From: Porodaedalea pini
Taxonomy: Eukaryota; Basidiomycota; Agaricomycetes; Hymenochaetales; Hymenochaetaceae
Direction: 5' to 3'
Length of the DNA: 64,000 bases
Assembly: GCA_002794775.1 (NCBI GenBank)
Contig: NBAY01000066.1
Span: 62,001 to 126,000, forward strand
Made by a program: the position numbers and the translations under genes. Below the pieces are notes generated by a model. That model was not told where the DNA came from. It ran no database searches and saw only the letters and a list, made by a program, of their open reading frames with translations. Shown piece by piece: positions 1 through 14,435 of this stretch. How positions within the stretch are numbered: position 1 is the stretch's first letter; each line of letters opens with the position of its first letter.

Positions 1-508
1 TCCTTAATGTTTGTCCATTTTTCGCCCACATTTGTCACGGCCTTTTTCGTATGCGCATTTTACCTCTTACCTTTTCGGATTGGTTCCGCCCCAACAATTT
101 TCTTTTACTACTCAAATTCGCCTACTTTTCTTTTCGTCGCCCCCCGGACGCTATGCCACTTTTCTCTGAACTTCCTCTCACATATCATTTTTAGTTTACA
201 CCGAAATGTCTCTTTCTATTGTTCATTACACATTTAGCTAGCCCCTCTTCGAGCACTTCGTCCGTAGTCTTGTAGTTTTCAGTCTCTTTCCTCGTAGCGG
301 TTGGATATCTGTTGCATAGTAGATAGCAGATGCATTATAAAACGCTAGTCACGTGAAATGAATCAGGTGACTTCCACCGTCACTGGCAACACAGTACTAC
401 CAGATCTTCATCGGCATGCAATTGTTCTTCCAGCTCCCCCTGCTTTCTAGCTATCGATGACGAGCTATCCAGAAACGGGCGTCGGAACTCTCAGCTTACT
501 ACATTGCC
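1..508. other. no gene recognised
   Basis: AT-rich sequence with no coding pattern I recognise. An ATG at 358 opens a 30-codon frame that stops at a possible splice site before the F-box region; it could be a first exon of that gene but nothing proves it. Confidence 0.4.
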
Positions 509-1970
509 CGACTACCTGACGAATTGTTGGCACACATTTTCCTCCTATGTCTGCCGTCGATCGAAGTGACCAAGGACATCTTCAACAATCATCGTAGCCC
601 ACGAGGATCACACTCAAGTTGGATTCCGATCACAGAAGTGCCTCTCAATGTTTCACATGTCTGCAAGAACTGGCGGAGAGTTGCACTGTCCACACCGCGT
701 TTGTGGTTCGTGATTTGTGTCCGAGGCGGCTTGAAGGGACGTAAAAACAAGACAGACTGCGCAGTTATACTCGCCTTTCTCGAACGCTCCTCAGCCGTAC
801 CTCTCGATGTAATAATGCCATACGAGAATATAGAGTTCCCCCAGTGCCACTGTCTACATATCTACTGCTGGATCATAAACGTCGATGGAGGAGTGTTCAT
901 CTTCAGACCTGCTGTAGCGGTTGGGGATATGTTTTTTCTACACTACAGCGTCATGACATGTCATCGAAGGAGCTGCACGTCGATTGTGAATACCGTGGAG
1001 AATACTGTAATTGGGTGTGTTTGGCCAAATTTCCCCCGCTCGAAGTGCTCCGCATAAGCTGCAGACTCAGTCACTCCAATCGCATCCGCCCGGCTCACTG
1101 CCCGTCGCTTCGCTAAATCCATTTGGATACATCTTTCCCTCTTCCGGATTTATACTCATGCTTGAGTTGTTGGCATAAGTATGGACCAAATATCCGATCA
1201 ACATGATGTCGATCCAGTCACTCGCATGTACCACATGGAGCATCTGCGAGAGCTTGAACTGGTATTCAAAATCGGGCGACTTCGTGTTGACACATTCTAT
1301 CGGACCGATGATACTACCATCCGATCTCTCCATCTCCCCGCCCTGGAGAGGCTGTCTCTGACTCTGCTCGGGTCCTCAGGTCCATATGAAAGTATTGCGT
1401 CGGTTGTGGATCTTTTAGCAACGTCAGAGCCGCCTCTCACCTTCCTGCACATCCGTGGATTTAGGTGTGATGCACAGGTTCTACAGAAGCTGAGGCTTCT
1501 GGCGCCGGAGCTCCAGACTGTGTCTATTGCCAATAGACACACTATCGGTCCGATTCCGAAGTTGGTCGTCTCATGGCTCCCCGGTACACTTTCAGAGTAT
1601 GCGAGGCTCACTCATTATCACCATTCTTTTTGCTCACAATTGTCCATTAAATTGTCCATTATAACCAGCCCATGGCATCACATCTATCAACAAATATACA
1701 TATCCTGCTCCGATCGCATGGAAGGGTTCCTCTGCACACAGCACTTCGCCACCTCAGACGTATGAGCCGCAGTGCATATGGTTATTCGAGTTTGTCGAGC
1801 TGGAAGACGATGGAGCAAAACGGCACACTTACGGCGAAAAGCTTACTGTACGAGCGACTCCAAGGCGAAGCAGATTAAACTCTGAGGAGCACGACGTCGC
1901 AGTACAAAGGGGCGTTACCCAATCGCCCTGGATGCGAGGAGCTTCGTCGGTCTTGATGTCGAGGATCCTT
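509..1970 (+). pseudogene. F-box / leucine-rich-repeat protein, fragmentary
   Basis: An F-box signature (RLPDELLAHIFLLCLPS, then VSHVCKNWRRVALSTPRLW) is read from 509 in frame 2. This is the SCF-ubiquitin-ligase adaptor motif that is greatly expanded in Agaricomycetes, where F-box proteins carry C-terminal LRR-like stretches. Such stretches follow here in other frames: LAKFPPLEVLRISC (frame 1, about 1020) and LPALERLSLTLLG (frame 2, about 1345). A later FEFVELEDDGAKRH-like stretch lies near 1790. There is no in-frame ATG before the F-box (TGA at 458), and at least two frame changes are needed, with no convincing introns at all of them. I read it as a decayed gene; a multi-exon gene with unusual introns is the alternative. 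Confidence 0.6.
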
Positions 1971-3784
1971 CGATAATATTTATTGGTACGTACTTACGTA
2001 CAACAAGTTACAACAAGGAATTTCACAAACTCTTCTCGCATAGTTTCCGCACTTTCGATGATGCAGGTTAAATAAAATGGACAGCTATACAAAATATCCT
2101 TAGTGGACCGGAGAATATCAACATGCACGTAGAAAGTACAATTTCGAACGTCTGAGTCGAGCTAAGAAGAATAGTGAGGCTAAAGAAACGGCGACTACAT
2201 ACAATGATGCATACACATATTTTCTTGGAGTGCCACTATATCCACTCTTTGATACTAGCATCTTCTATGCCGATCACAGAAGCGCCAGCCTCATTCCATT
2301 CTACCTCTACCTTACGCGTAGCTTCGTCTCCTCCAACAGCCCGTACTGCGTCGCGAACGACACTTACCTCAAATCCAGCGCGCCTCGCATCCAGCGCAGT
2401 AGCGCGGACGCAGTAGTCTGTCGCGAGACCAACGACAAAGAGAGAAGTGACTCCCCGTCGACGCAGTTCCGATGCGAGACGTGTAGAGGCCGGCGAAATT
2501 CCCGGAGTACAGCCGAAGGCAGAGTATGTGTCGACTGCGGGATCTGTGCCCTATTTGCTATGTCAGTACTTTACCATGATACTGTTTCGTATTCCCTTGC
2601 TTTTTGGAGAATCAAACCCTTATCGGAGTCTAACCATGGCTGTAGTGATTTGAGAACGGCTTCCTCAATCTCTGCACCGTGAGTCCCTTGGACCTGAAGT
2701 CATTACATAAGAGATAAATTTCTGCCAAAGGATTTGAACGTGCAGGCGTACACAGTGATCCGGCCACATTACTTGTGAAATCGTCGACGGAACACCCTCC
2801 TTTGCGTAGGGGTATGGCACGTCTATCTTCGAAAGCACTTCTTGATTATGGGTACTAGCACTGCATGCGCCTTTAGTCAAGCTTCAAGGCGTCTACATAT
2901 ACAACTTACAAAGAGACGTGGCCCGGAGGATGATAATCCTGCAGGTTCAGATAAGGAAGAGAACCGCGACACCAGTTAGACATCTTTCGGACCGCGGGAA
3001 TGGGATAGATTGATAGCTACTTGGCTTGCCGCTACAAAACTCCATTTTCCGCTCAATAAGCGGTTAATTACTGGAAGGACTTGATCGCCGTTAGGAACAC
3101 CGAGCGATCCGCCTGGTAGGAAATCGCTGATGTGCTTCAGGTAAGCTGTGGAAAGGCGACAGGGAAGACGGATGAGGCTGACTATTGGACATCAACAACA
3201 ATAAGAGCAGGAGATCCCTCCATTTCTGGTTCGTGTACTGGCCACAGTGAATGTTGAATGATTTCTTTTACGAACGAGCGGCCCCTTGAAGTCGCGAGTC
3301 AGTCAGAGCTGGATCTAAACTCCGCAGTGCGGCGTGCTTCAAGTCACGTTACAATGACGCGTCACTTTGAGTCGGAGCTCGAATTTGGAACTCTCGCGCC
3401 CTCCTTAGCTCTCATGTTATCGCTTTCCCCGTATTTCTGTAAATATGCGCAGAATAAGCCTGTTTTTAAATCGATCACCAGATGAAATACTTTATCACAT
3501 GCTAAAAGAAGATCAGTTATAAGACTGAGGCTTTTATCTTAGTTGAGTACGAGCCTGTCACGAACTGTGTTTTTAAATATGGATTAAGCTATGCCTTGAT
3601 GCTAGTGCTCTTACCTTTCAACGTTTTTAAAATTTCCCCTTGTAAACAAAGTGTTTCTTGTGTTTCTTTCGCGATAGTATGTAAAGTAGGATTCATCGAT
3701 CGCTGTCAGCTCTTGTTTCTTGTCCCTAGTTACATATACAGATAAAGTGACCAATCTCAACCAATCTCAATAGCGACTTGGTGA
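1971..3784. other. no gene recognised (1.8 kb)
   Basis: Only short open frames with no recognisable domain, on either strand. No tRNA-like fold or repeat stood out. Confidence 0.4.
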
Positions 3785-5074
3785 CTATAAGCCATTCACT
3801 GTCATTTTCATGCCATACCATCGATAATATGAGTTGAATTCAATCTGTAGTAGGCAAGAAGGGTAAAGGTTAGAGTATTTGATTTGCGCCATACGTGGAT
3901 TGACGTACACAAATCCATCTAACTTTGCGTTGAATAGGACCATATCAAATGCGTAAGAAGGTGAACTCGTCGCTGTGGCATCCTGGATGAGAATAGAATC
4001 ATACCCCTGATGGCGAGGTGTCGATAAATCAGTAACGATGCAAAATAAAGCAGGGAAGGAAAGTCTATCTACTTTGTAGAATGCATCGATGAATGTTCCG
4101 AAGACACACTGGTCCGCATTTACGCCGGAGATAAAGAGCGTTGAGATCAAATTGTCTTCGAGGTACTGGCCCATCGGCGTTTGTGCTCCCCATAGCCCAC
4201 TAAGGCGATCTAAGTGGTGAAGAAGAGTAAGACTCCACTACCAGGATGGACTTTTGTAATTGAAGGTGACTCACTTTTCGGGAAGTACAGGTCTGTGCCA
4301 GCAGCGATACCTTCAACCGCGAGATCATACAGAGGACCATATTGCTACACATGAGATTCAGATCGACCACGCATATACACAGGAACGATAGGCTGATGCA
4401 TATACCTGCGCGTTAAACTCTCCTCTCATGAGCTTCTTGCCATAGTCTGTGCCGTTGAAGACGCCCATTTCGCTGCCAAATGACGTGTTTGAGTCGTTGG
4501 TGGAGCTCGCAAAATCGAATTTGAGCCCGGGAGGCATTGTTATAAGGTCGTATTCGGAGAGTCCCCACTGGATGCGACGAAGTAGAAACAAAATTATTCG
4601 ACATGCCAAAGCGTAGGCTGAAGAGAAAGACTTACCTGACACCAAATGATCTTGATGCCCGCGGCGCGGAAGGCATTGATTGAGTCAATGGTTGGCTGTA
4701 TGGCTGCCAACCCAGCAGGAAAAGTAGTGAAAGCCGGATTGAGAAAGAAATCTATCGGTAGGTGCGAGGAGTCAACCCAGTCTAAGCGGTGATCCTGTCA
4801 AATACTACACACTTTGCATATCGACGATGACCATGGCCGACCTGACAGGTGAGATTGTTATGTTTGCTGTGCTCGTCGCCAAGGTTTTAGAGCCGGATGA
4901 ATTTCCGCGCGTGAGGTCGAAGCTAGTGCTGCCATCCGTCAACCAATAGTTGTAGAAATTACCAAAGTTGGCCTCGGTATCATTACTATCCCGGGCAGAG
5001 ATTTCGGAAGGGTCTCCCACTACACCATGGATAATCCCAAGTACGCAGAATGTAGTTATGAAAAGAGAGCGCAT
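3785..5074 (-). CDS. secreted isochorismatase-like cysteine hydrolase
   Basis: Join complement(3785..4006, 4073..4209, 4275..4344, 4406..4567, 4636..4751, 4813..5074): 323 codons in frame through five short GT-AG introns. Residues 1-20 (MRSLFITTFCVLGIIHGVVG) form a signal peptide, so the product is probably secreted or vacuolar. The family core follows: MVIVDMQNFF (catalytic Asp), IKIIWCQWGL, and GVNADQCVFGT with the nucleophilic Cys, then LIQDATATSSP. Isochorismatase-fold hydrolases cleave vinyl-ether, amide or ureide bonds; the substrate cannot be told from sequence. The last exon may hide one more in-frame intron after DGF (GTGTACG...CTACAG), which would shorten the C-terminus. The start is the only ATG preceding a signal peptide. 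Confidence 0.85.
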
Positions 5075-6363
5075 GAAGATTGAGGATAAAGGGATCCGAA
5101 CGTGTTGTCCGTTCCTTTATACAGCTGCTGGACACTCGTTATCTGCATGAAGGGTTTCGTCGAATTTGAGATATGACGGTAGGCCGGAGCGAGATGAGGG
5201 CACGAGACCTTAGAAGACTGTTAAAAAAATATAGATTCGGTGTACACACGGAGGAGGTCGCACTTCGAAAACTTCGAAGTCCATTGCACGCACATTTAAT
5301 CTCTTATCTTCCTATACACGTGTCCGCGGAGTGAGCTGAGACTCGACGGTTGATGGGGCTGCTAGACTCTAGTCATAGCTTGGGAATCTACTGGGTAGGT
5401 CAGTATCATGGCAGTATGAGACAAACAAGACCCGTTCAGCAATTGTTCTGGTGCTATAAAGCTGACAAAGATCGGATGACCCATTCTTCAATGAGGCATC
5501 CAGATCTATCTTCTTTCTTTATGTTCTTCGTTTCTTCTATCGTGATAACTTGACTCGGAGCCGATTGGTTTCTTCAGCGTGCCACAATTTTGTACATTTG
5601 AGCGGCCCGAACTCGCCTTTGTCATAGCTTCTTGTCCACGCGCGTGGTATTCCAATGAAATCAGTCATGAAGTCCTGAAGCGCTGAGAAAGTGGGAAAAG
5701 ACGTCGTGAGCAAGAGATTGGCCCGAGGTCATTTGGGCAACAAAAGGCTCAGATACACAGGAAGAGGAGACTCGTTATCAGATCGATATCAGAGTGCGTC
5801 TGAGAAAGGGCAGAGGTAGGATTCAGTTGCTGGAGTGCCGTCAGTAATAAGAGTTGGGGGAAGTGTAGTCAAAGCAGCAGTAGAGGCTGATTTCGAAGGC
5901 GGCACTGATTAGACCAAAATTCAAGCTCCGCGACACCACTATCGTTCGACGAAATGGCTTGACCCAGTTGCAACGTTTCATTCAAACTCTTCAGAATATT
6001 TAGTAGGGACGAGTGGACCTGTCCTACTTAAGTTATACACATTCAGCAGAACTTCAAAACAAATGAGTCTAAAATAGACCATGGCCTAATATCGGAGGAA
6101 CAGGACGCAGAAGCGTGATAGGATCTGGCATGCGCACGTTGCTGGTGACTCGGGAGGTTGCGGACAGTGCTAAATTAAATGTATCAGAGAAAGGGAGGTA
6201 TAAGTTAAGTGTCAAGATATAATGTACAGTATGGAAGAGTAGAGTCCGATGTGTGTTCATGTCGTTTCGTCAAAAGATTGCGACAAGGCAAAGAGTCCGG
6301 TCCGATCCGAAGAGAGAAAAAAAATACGACAGTCAGAGTCGAATGCAGCTCGAGGCTTGGAAT
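5075..6363. other. intergenic, nothing recognised
   Basis: Upstream region of the hydrolase gene and downstream region of the four-TM protein gene. Short open frames only. Confidence 0.4.
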
Positions 6364-7206
6364 TTATGCGGCGTTATAGGAGCCATATGAGTGATCCTTG
6401 TCGGCGTATGGGTATGAGACTGACGGGTGGTGGAACGCGTCTGTGCTGTCGCGGCCAGAGACCTGGGTATACGTCTTCATCGACGACAGGCGCCATTTCT
6501 CCTCCTTCTCCTCCTGGAGCTGTATCACGTAGCGCGCGACGATGATGCACTCATCTGTAACAGGGTACATGCCAGTCAGCTTCAAGTCGTCGAGATTATT
6601 AGGAGTATGGTGGAACGCACAAAGCTGGACGAGCCAGTTGAAGACAATGAGCCCGACCATTGAGTACTTGTACGTGTCGATGTGGTTGCATGTGTCAATG
6701 AGGTCCTGGTCCGTTGACCCATTAATGCAGTCGTTGATGAGCTGCTGCTTGTCCGTGATGAACAGGAGAACGACGCTCGCGATGCCTGCCGCGATGTTGA
6801 TCCCAAGGAGCCAGTTCAACGTTGAGGAGAATAGTCGGACGAATGCGAGCCGGCGGAAAATGGAGCCTATGAATCTTCAGGCAAATTAGTGATGAGAAAT
6901 TGGAACAGAGGGAGTTGAAGCCGACTCACCCAAGGAGGGAGACAATGAAGAGCAAGGTCATGATAACGGCACTGATGATTGCCACGATCTTGTATTTTTG
7001 CACGTCGATCTCTGCAGGCCAGAACACATGTCAGGCAAGGTCCGAATGCGTCAAAAGGAGGTACACGCACGCCCTTTGATGAGCACAAGGTAGCTTGCTG
7101 CCGCGACCATACCTGCTGAGAGAATTTGCAGAAACGAGAGGACGAACACGCCCAAACGAACAGGCAGACAGCAGCAAAACTTGTGAGACCTGACACCGTA
7201 GGCCAT
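6364..7206 (-). CDS. four-transmembrane protein, unknown function
   Basis: Join complement(6364..6874, 6930..7011, 7071..7206): 242 residues. The start MAYGVRSHKFCCCLPVR places a Cys cluster just before the first membrane span. Four hydrophobic segments are visible: about residues 15-42 (LGVFVLSFLQILSAGMVAAA), 53-78 (IVAIISAVIMTLLFIVSLLG), 95-117 (WLLGINIAAGIASVVLLFI) and 143-160 (SMVGLIVFNWLVQLCAF). A loop with two Cys (INDC, DTCNH) lies between spans 3 and 4, and a polar, Tyr/Ser-rich tail follows. The acceptor of intron 2 was chosen at CCTGAAG because only it keeps frame. This looks like the small tetraspan families common in Agaricomycetes; no catalytic motif is visible and I do not assign a function. 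Confidence 0.75.
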
Positions 7207-8150
7207 GTTGATTACAGAGATGGAAGGGTGGAGGAAATTGGGAAAGGGAGTGCCCGAAGAGAAGAGCCGGGCTGAAGAGTCGTGCAGGTGAGGGGCGAGG
7301 ATGTATGAGTGCAAAAAGCTCAATTCGCGCGACCTTTATAGCGCAGCACAGACGTGTAAAACATGCATTACATTTTACATTTTACTCGCCATCAGCATTG
7401 CGGTGAACGGCTAAAATGAAGCGAGGGACGGAGCGCTCGCGCATCAAGCTGTGCAGACGCTCGCCGCGAAAGCTGCACAGCAAGCAATATTAATTGCCTT
7501 TTTCTTCTGGTGTTCCGCAGCTGCGTCAAGACCAGTCTCCGCATAGGTTGCTGCATCTACGCAGTAGAGGCCAAGTGCTAAGTAGGGCTTCCGGAGCACA
7601 GCTATGAATGTGAAGTAAGTAAGTAGATGAGTGCTGAAATGCGCCTTGAACATGCTGTCGGCTGCAGATCCTGGCATGCACAGGGTCATGTATCGATTGA
7701 ATCGATTGGACAGCGCTCAAATTTGACCCGTGATGTCCAAGCAACGACACACACACACAAACGTACAAGAAAGGGAAGAGCTAATTGAATCGAGGGCATG
7801 AGTATCTCAAAAATATCGTTCAATTTGGCAATGGGCAATCTTTCAGAACAAGACGGACCGAGGTCAGATATGCATCGGGAAGCAGCGCGCCTGCGCGTTG
7901 CGGCAATGCACCCGAGAAGGCCAGAACATTCCAAACAATCATGCCGAACCGGATCGAAACATAGCCATTAGGCCGCCTCTCTAGCTGTGCATCTCATTAG
8001 TGGACAATGCGCAGAACATTCTAACTCTTGTGGATGATAGACATACTCGTCTTATACGAGATCCAAGCCTTTTACTATAGCCTACAATACTTCCTGTATA
8101 AAAAAGATTAAAGAAAGGAAACAACACGTCTCATAACTCCAAGGATAAAG
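7207..8150. other. intergenic, nothing recognised
   Basis: Promoter side of the four-TM protein gene and 3' side of trpC. The overlapping minus-strand open frames at 7444-7934 have no recognisable domain. Confidence 0.4.
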
Positions 8151-10861
8151 TTAGACGGACGAGGCCGGTGCCTCAGTCTGGTATGTGGACGACGTCACCA
8201 AAGCGGTATCATGTTCATGGCCCTCATGCTGCGCTACCGGCGTCTGCTCCTCGTCTAACGAGACGCTTTTCTCCGATGGCGTTACTATCAGCTCGGGTCC
8301 TTTCGCCGCGCGCACGAAAGCAGATATCTTCTCGAGGTCCTTCCCCGAGCCATCTGCACGCTCGAGGCCGCCGGAGACGTCGACTGCCCATGGCCGCACG
8401 CGCGCAACCGCATCAGCGACGTTTTCGGGAGTCAGGCCGCCAGCAAGGATTATAGGCAGCCGGCCTGTTGAAGACAATGGCACAGGAGTTGACGGGTCGG
8501 TCGGCGAAGCTTGAGACTCCCTAGCAGACCCCGCTGCCTCAGCTTGCCCATTCGTGTGGCCATTTACTGAAGACGAGGGTGCTGCTACCGAAATCTTGGA
8601 TGGCGAAGGGATAACCTCACCCGCGTCGGCGACAGACCGGGCAAGCTCCCAGTCAACAACCTTCCCACTCCCTCCACTGAGGCCATCCGGACGCATCGCG
8701 TCCAGGAGCACGAACTTGTGCAGACCGGGGCGCGTGATGCCTTCAATGCCCCGGCCATCCGCATCGACGTGGAAGACTCGCACGACGGGGACGGGGATAT
8801 GTGCCGGCCAGTGGAGTGGCTCCGAACCGTGCAACTGCACCGCATCGAGCTGCGCAGATGCCACCACCTCCAGCACATGTGCCAGTGGCTGGTCCTGGAA
8901 GACACCGACGAGCTGCGGACGCGCGTGTCCGGCGCGGAGCGTGCGAGCGAGTCGGGACGCGTGCATGGCGAACCACAGTGCGTTCCGCATTTGGCCCTCG
9001 GAAGACTCTTTTTCTTGGATGTTCTCGGAAGACGTGTACGGCACCTCCGCTTCCACTTGCGTGCGGCGCTCGCGGATGGCATGGGCGATGCGACAGGCGA
9101 CATCGAGAGGGACGCGGCGCTTACTGGAGGGAACAAACATTAGTCCGAGCATGTCTGCGCCAGCCTGCGCGGCAGTAAGCGCCTCGTCAACCGTGCGGAT
9201 ACCGCAGATTTTCACAAGAGGTGGCTCGTCCTCTGCTTCTTCGTCCGCAGGAATGTCCCACCCAAGAAGCTCGCGAATGAATATCCGCGTGTCCTGCGCA
9301 CGCATGAGTGCCTCTCCGACCAATACAGCACTCACACCTTGCTCGGCGTACGTGCGTACATCTGCAGGGCCGGAAATCCCGCTTAATGCGCACAGAATAA
9401 CGTTCCGCTCGTGCACCATGTCTGCTAGGCGGCTGGTCGTGCCCATATCGACCTCGAAGCTGTGTAGATTCCGGTTGTTGACGCCGATGACACGCGCACC
9501 AAGCTCCAGCGCAGCGTCCATCTCCGCTGCGTTGTTCACTTCGACAAGTGGCTCCATACCAAGGCGCGTCGCGTATGCGTAGAGTGCTCGTAACCGCGGC
9601 ACTGGCAGCATCGCGACGATAAGCAAAACAGTATCGGCTCCTTGCAACCGTGCTTCCGCAATCTGATACTCATCGACAATGAAATCCTTGCGTAGGACAG
9701 CAGGTCGATTTGGGAGCGGATCAATTGCTTGCCGTGCGAGCCGCATATCGAGCAGAGAGCCCTTGAACCAGTGCGGCTCGGTCAGGACGGACACGACGGA
9801 TGCGCCAGCGAGTGCATAAGTAAGCGCCTGTTGCGCAGCGTTCGCACGCATCGCAATTGGACCTTTCGAAGGCGACGCACGTTTGATCTCGGCCATGAGA
9901 GCAGGCGAGGTCTGCGGCGTTGTACGCATGCGCTCGGTCAGGCTGATGAGAGGAGGCGCGAGGTTCATCGAGAGAAGCGTCTCAAGGTCCTCCATCGACG
10001 TCCCAGGGGTGTTTTTGGCATGTTCGATGTCTTTCAGCCGCTGCACGTGGATCTTCTCGAGGATGGTCGGCAGCTTGCTCGACTTCGGCTGAGCAGGGGC
10101 GCCGTTCGGGACATCGATCGGGAAAGGCGGAAGAGAAAGATCGGACACACGCATAGCAGGGTTCTCGTCCCATGTTCCGCCCCGCAGGTTCAGGAAGTTT
10201 TGCAGAAGGCTGTCGCCCTCCTCGGAAAGTACACTTTCAGGGTGGTATTGCACAGCTTCGATCACGAATTGTCGGTGACGGACACCCATGATGACGCCGC
10301 TGTCTTCTGTTGCTGCTGTGATGGCAAGAACGTCGGGTACAGTCTTAACGGACGCGCTAAGCGAGTGATATCTCGTCGATTGGAACGACTGTGGAAGTCC
10401 ACTAAAAACACCACGTCCGTCGTGACGGACAGGACTGAGCTTCCCGTGCTTGATTTCTCCCGCATAGCTGGGTGATAATCAATACCATGTAACATGACGT
10501 CAAGCAAGCATTCTCGAAGTAGTGTAGAGACTCACGCAATCTCTCCCCCAAAGACGTCCACGACAACTTCCAAACCCATACATACACCTAGAATCGGTAC
10601 TTTCCCTGTAAAGAACCGTACCGCTTCGCGAGAAATCCCCGAGTCAGTGCGAGGATGACCTGGGCCAGGGGAGATGATGAGACGCTTGATATCAAGGTAT
10701 GGAAGAGCAGACGCGTCTATTGCATCGTTGCGGATGACAGTGACCTCTGTGCCCAGCAAAGTTAGAGACTGGTAGAGATTCCATGTGAACGAATCGAAGT
10801 TGTCGATCATTAAGCAGTCTATGGGGCGACGCAGAGACTCTGGGAGGGCTATAGTGCTCAT
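8151..10861 (-). CDS. trpC: trifunctional tryptophan biosynthesis protein (GATase / IGPS / PRAI)
   Basis: Join complement(8151..10467, 10536..10861): 880 residues, one 68-bp intron. Domain order is the fungal TrpC order. Residues about 13-225 are the glutamine amidotransferase of anthranilate synthase: SPGPGHP, GVCMGLE with nucleophile Cys94, and the His/Glu pair in YHPES (His184, Glu186). Residues about 240-500 are indole-3-glycerol-phosphate synthase (AEIKRASPSKG, LRKDFIVDEYQI, GVNNRNL). From about 525 comes phosphoribosylanthranilate isomerase (VKICGIRT, LGLMFVPSSKR, LAGGLTPENVADA). Together they release ammonia for anthranilate synthase and carry out two later steps on the way to tryptophan. 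A low-complexity Ser/Asn insert lies between PRAI strands, and a tail of about 45 residues follows the barrel. It is divergent from the MAPK gene. Confidence 0.97.
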
Positions 10862-11511
10862 CGGTAGATCAGAGAGGTTGCGAAGACGTGGACAAGAGAG
10901 AGGCCGTGCTTAAATATACGCGCTCCGTGCCAGTCCAGCTGTGCTCCGTCAGATGTCCGACGATGTCGAGCTTTCGCAGTTGATGCACAATGCTATCAAC
11001 AAACGCGGTCTTGAGATAAATGACCAAGAGTCGATGATGGCCTTTGGCATATACGCGTCTTCGAGAAGACCAGCTACGAGGAAAGCGGTGAAAGACAAGG
11101 GACAGTAAAATTCTGCATAGCAATGATCACGTGTAGCACGTCGATCCAGCAACGTTTCGACAGCCTGGCACGCATCGATTCTCTCTGTACATAGTTGTGT
11201 CGCGTACTCTCGTCGACCTACGGTACATACGCTTCTGCCGTCGTTCCATTATACAAAGTTCTTGAAAATATATATTTATACCGGTTGTCTCGGTAGGTTA
11301 TATCAACTCGATCACTGATCACGGGCGGTATCAGACCGACCATCGCCTCTAACCCCATCTATCGATCCAAACAGGAGATATTCCATCAAAGTCCATCTGC
11401 CGTATAGGCTGAAACGACGAGCACAGTGTCCGACTCTTATACTTCACCTTCATCTTCCACCGACCATTTCCCCCTTGCAAACACCTTGGTTGAGATAGGA
11501 CGCATATCGCC
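10862..11511. promoter_or_regulatory. bidirectional promoter region, trpC / mpk1
   Basis: The start codons of trpC (10861, minus) and the MAPK gene (11512, plus) face away from each other across 650 bp, so both promoters must lie here. I found no certain Gcn4/CpcA-type site by eye. Confidence 0.5.
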
Positions 11512-13259
<1,748 letters not shown>

Positions 13260-13736
13260 CGTGGACTTTATTTCACGCGCTTTCTTGGGTGCTGTACAGA
13301 GCCTTGATGCGTGGTACATCGAGAGGTGTTGGCCGCGTGTTTTGATTTTACCTGATCTTCCTCTTGTCTTGCTCTGTATTCTGGTGTTGTGATTTTGAAA
13401 AGGATGTCTGTTGTGATGACGGTGTGTATCTGCTGTGTATGTACGGGGTTTCTAGGTTATGTGATTTGCGTTGTGCCATGTAGGAGTCATTTCTAGTGTA
13501 CGTGTGTCCTTGACCCGTTTATAAAAAATCCCTATTTATTATGCTTTAAGTAGATACACGAGTAATACCATCATATTGGAGCTCAAGATCGCTTTTGCTA
13601 CGTAGTAAAAGTCCCATTGACTATCAGTGGTGCTTCTCAGAGACGGTTCTCTTCAGCGTGAATTGTCACAACTGTATGGTAATTTAATCTCTTGGGTGAT
13701 AATAAAGAATGTGTCTCTACAGAACATATTTGCATC
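13260..13736. other. mpk1 3' region, nothing recognised
   Basis: Probable 3' untranslated region of mpk1 (TG-rich) and spacer before the antisense GFA remnant. Confidence 0.4.
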
Positions 13737-13965
13737 CTAAAGCTTGTTCTTCCTGTCATATTTCGAGATCGTGTCAATTCCATCGAATGTGCATGCATTG
13801 ATACCAGCTCTGCCCGCGCCCTTCCACAGAATGGCGACGCCGCAGGTTGGGCAGGAGTATCGTGTGACATACCTCCCGCCCCATATTGTATGTATGTCGA
13901 GACCTCGTCGAAGGGGCCTGGTGTGAAGAGGAAATGATCCTCGTCTGAGTGGCTGAGGGAGGAAG
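13737..13965 (-). pseudogene. GFA/CENP-V-domain gene remnant (second exon only)
   Basis: On the minus strand SDEDHFLFTPGPFDEVSTYI is followed, one frame over, by WGGRYVTRYSCPTCGVAILW and then INACTFDGI, ending at a TAG at 13737. These match exon 2 of the intact GFA genes at 16043, 24875 and 28327 (FDEASxYLWG, RYFCPVCG, VRTFDGIEI). The frame change at the YI/WGG junction breaks it. The first exon with the GGCHC motif is missing; the sequence upstream (13990-14236) shows no match. It is a truncated, older relative, in the opposite orientation to the tandem copies. Confidence 0.7.
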
Positions 13966-14435
13966 TTAAGTAATGGTTGAAGCGATCGCTTTCTGCTGAA
14001 CTAGTATTTTGAGCCGATGTGCGTACAGTTCGGACCACAGACGGCGACCATCGGCGATGGCGACGAAACAACGGTCTCGCGGTTCGTTGCTTCCCTTCGG
14101 CTCTTTTTATAAAATCTAGTGCACAGTCTCGTGGCCCGCGAGTATTCCTTGCTGAACGGCATGCTTGGCCACGAAGTCGCAAGTAACCCTGACGCGCCGA
14201 CCCTAATTTTAAACAATAGATCCTTTGCATGAGCAATATGTCTTTAGGACTCTTCGTATGTTGTTCACAAATACAGCGGTGAATCCAGAAAGAAGGAGTG
14301 TATTGAGCTTGTGTAAGGAAGATTGGATGTTCATCGAAGGAGCATGATCAAGCTACAAAACGAGCGACGCGTCGACACGCGTTTCAGCCACGTGACGGAT
14401 ATGTAATTCCTTCGAGAACTCGAAAACGCACATCC

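Noticed and set aside
6564..6612. A fourth intron inside the last exon of the four-TM protein gene (GTACCC...ACAG)
   Set aside because: Possible by its ends, but the exon is open without it and nothing in the sequence requires removal.
8168..10475. Long plus-strand open frames over trpC
   Set aside because: They are antisense shadows of the GC-rich trpC exon; the minus frame carries all catalytic motifs.
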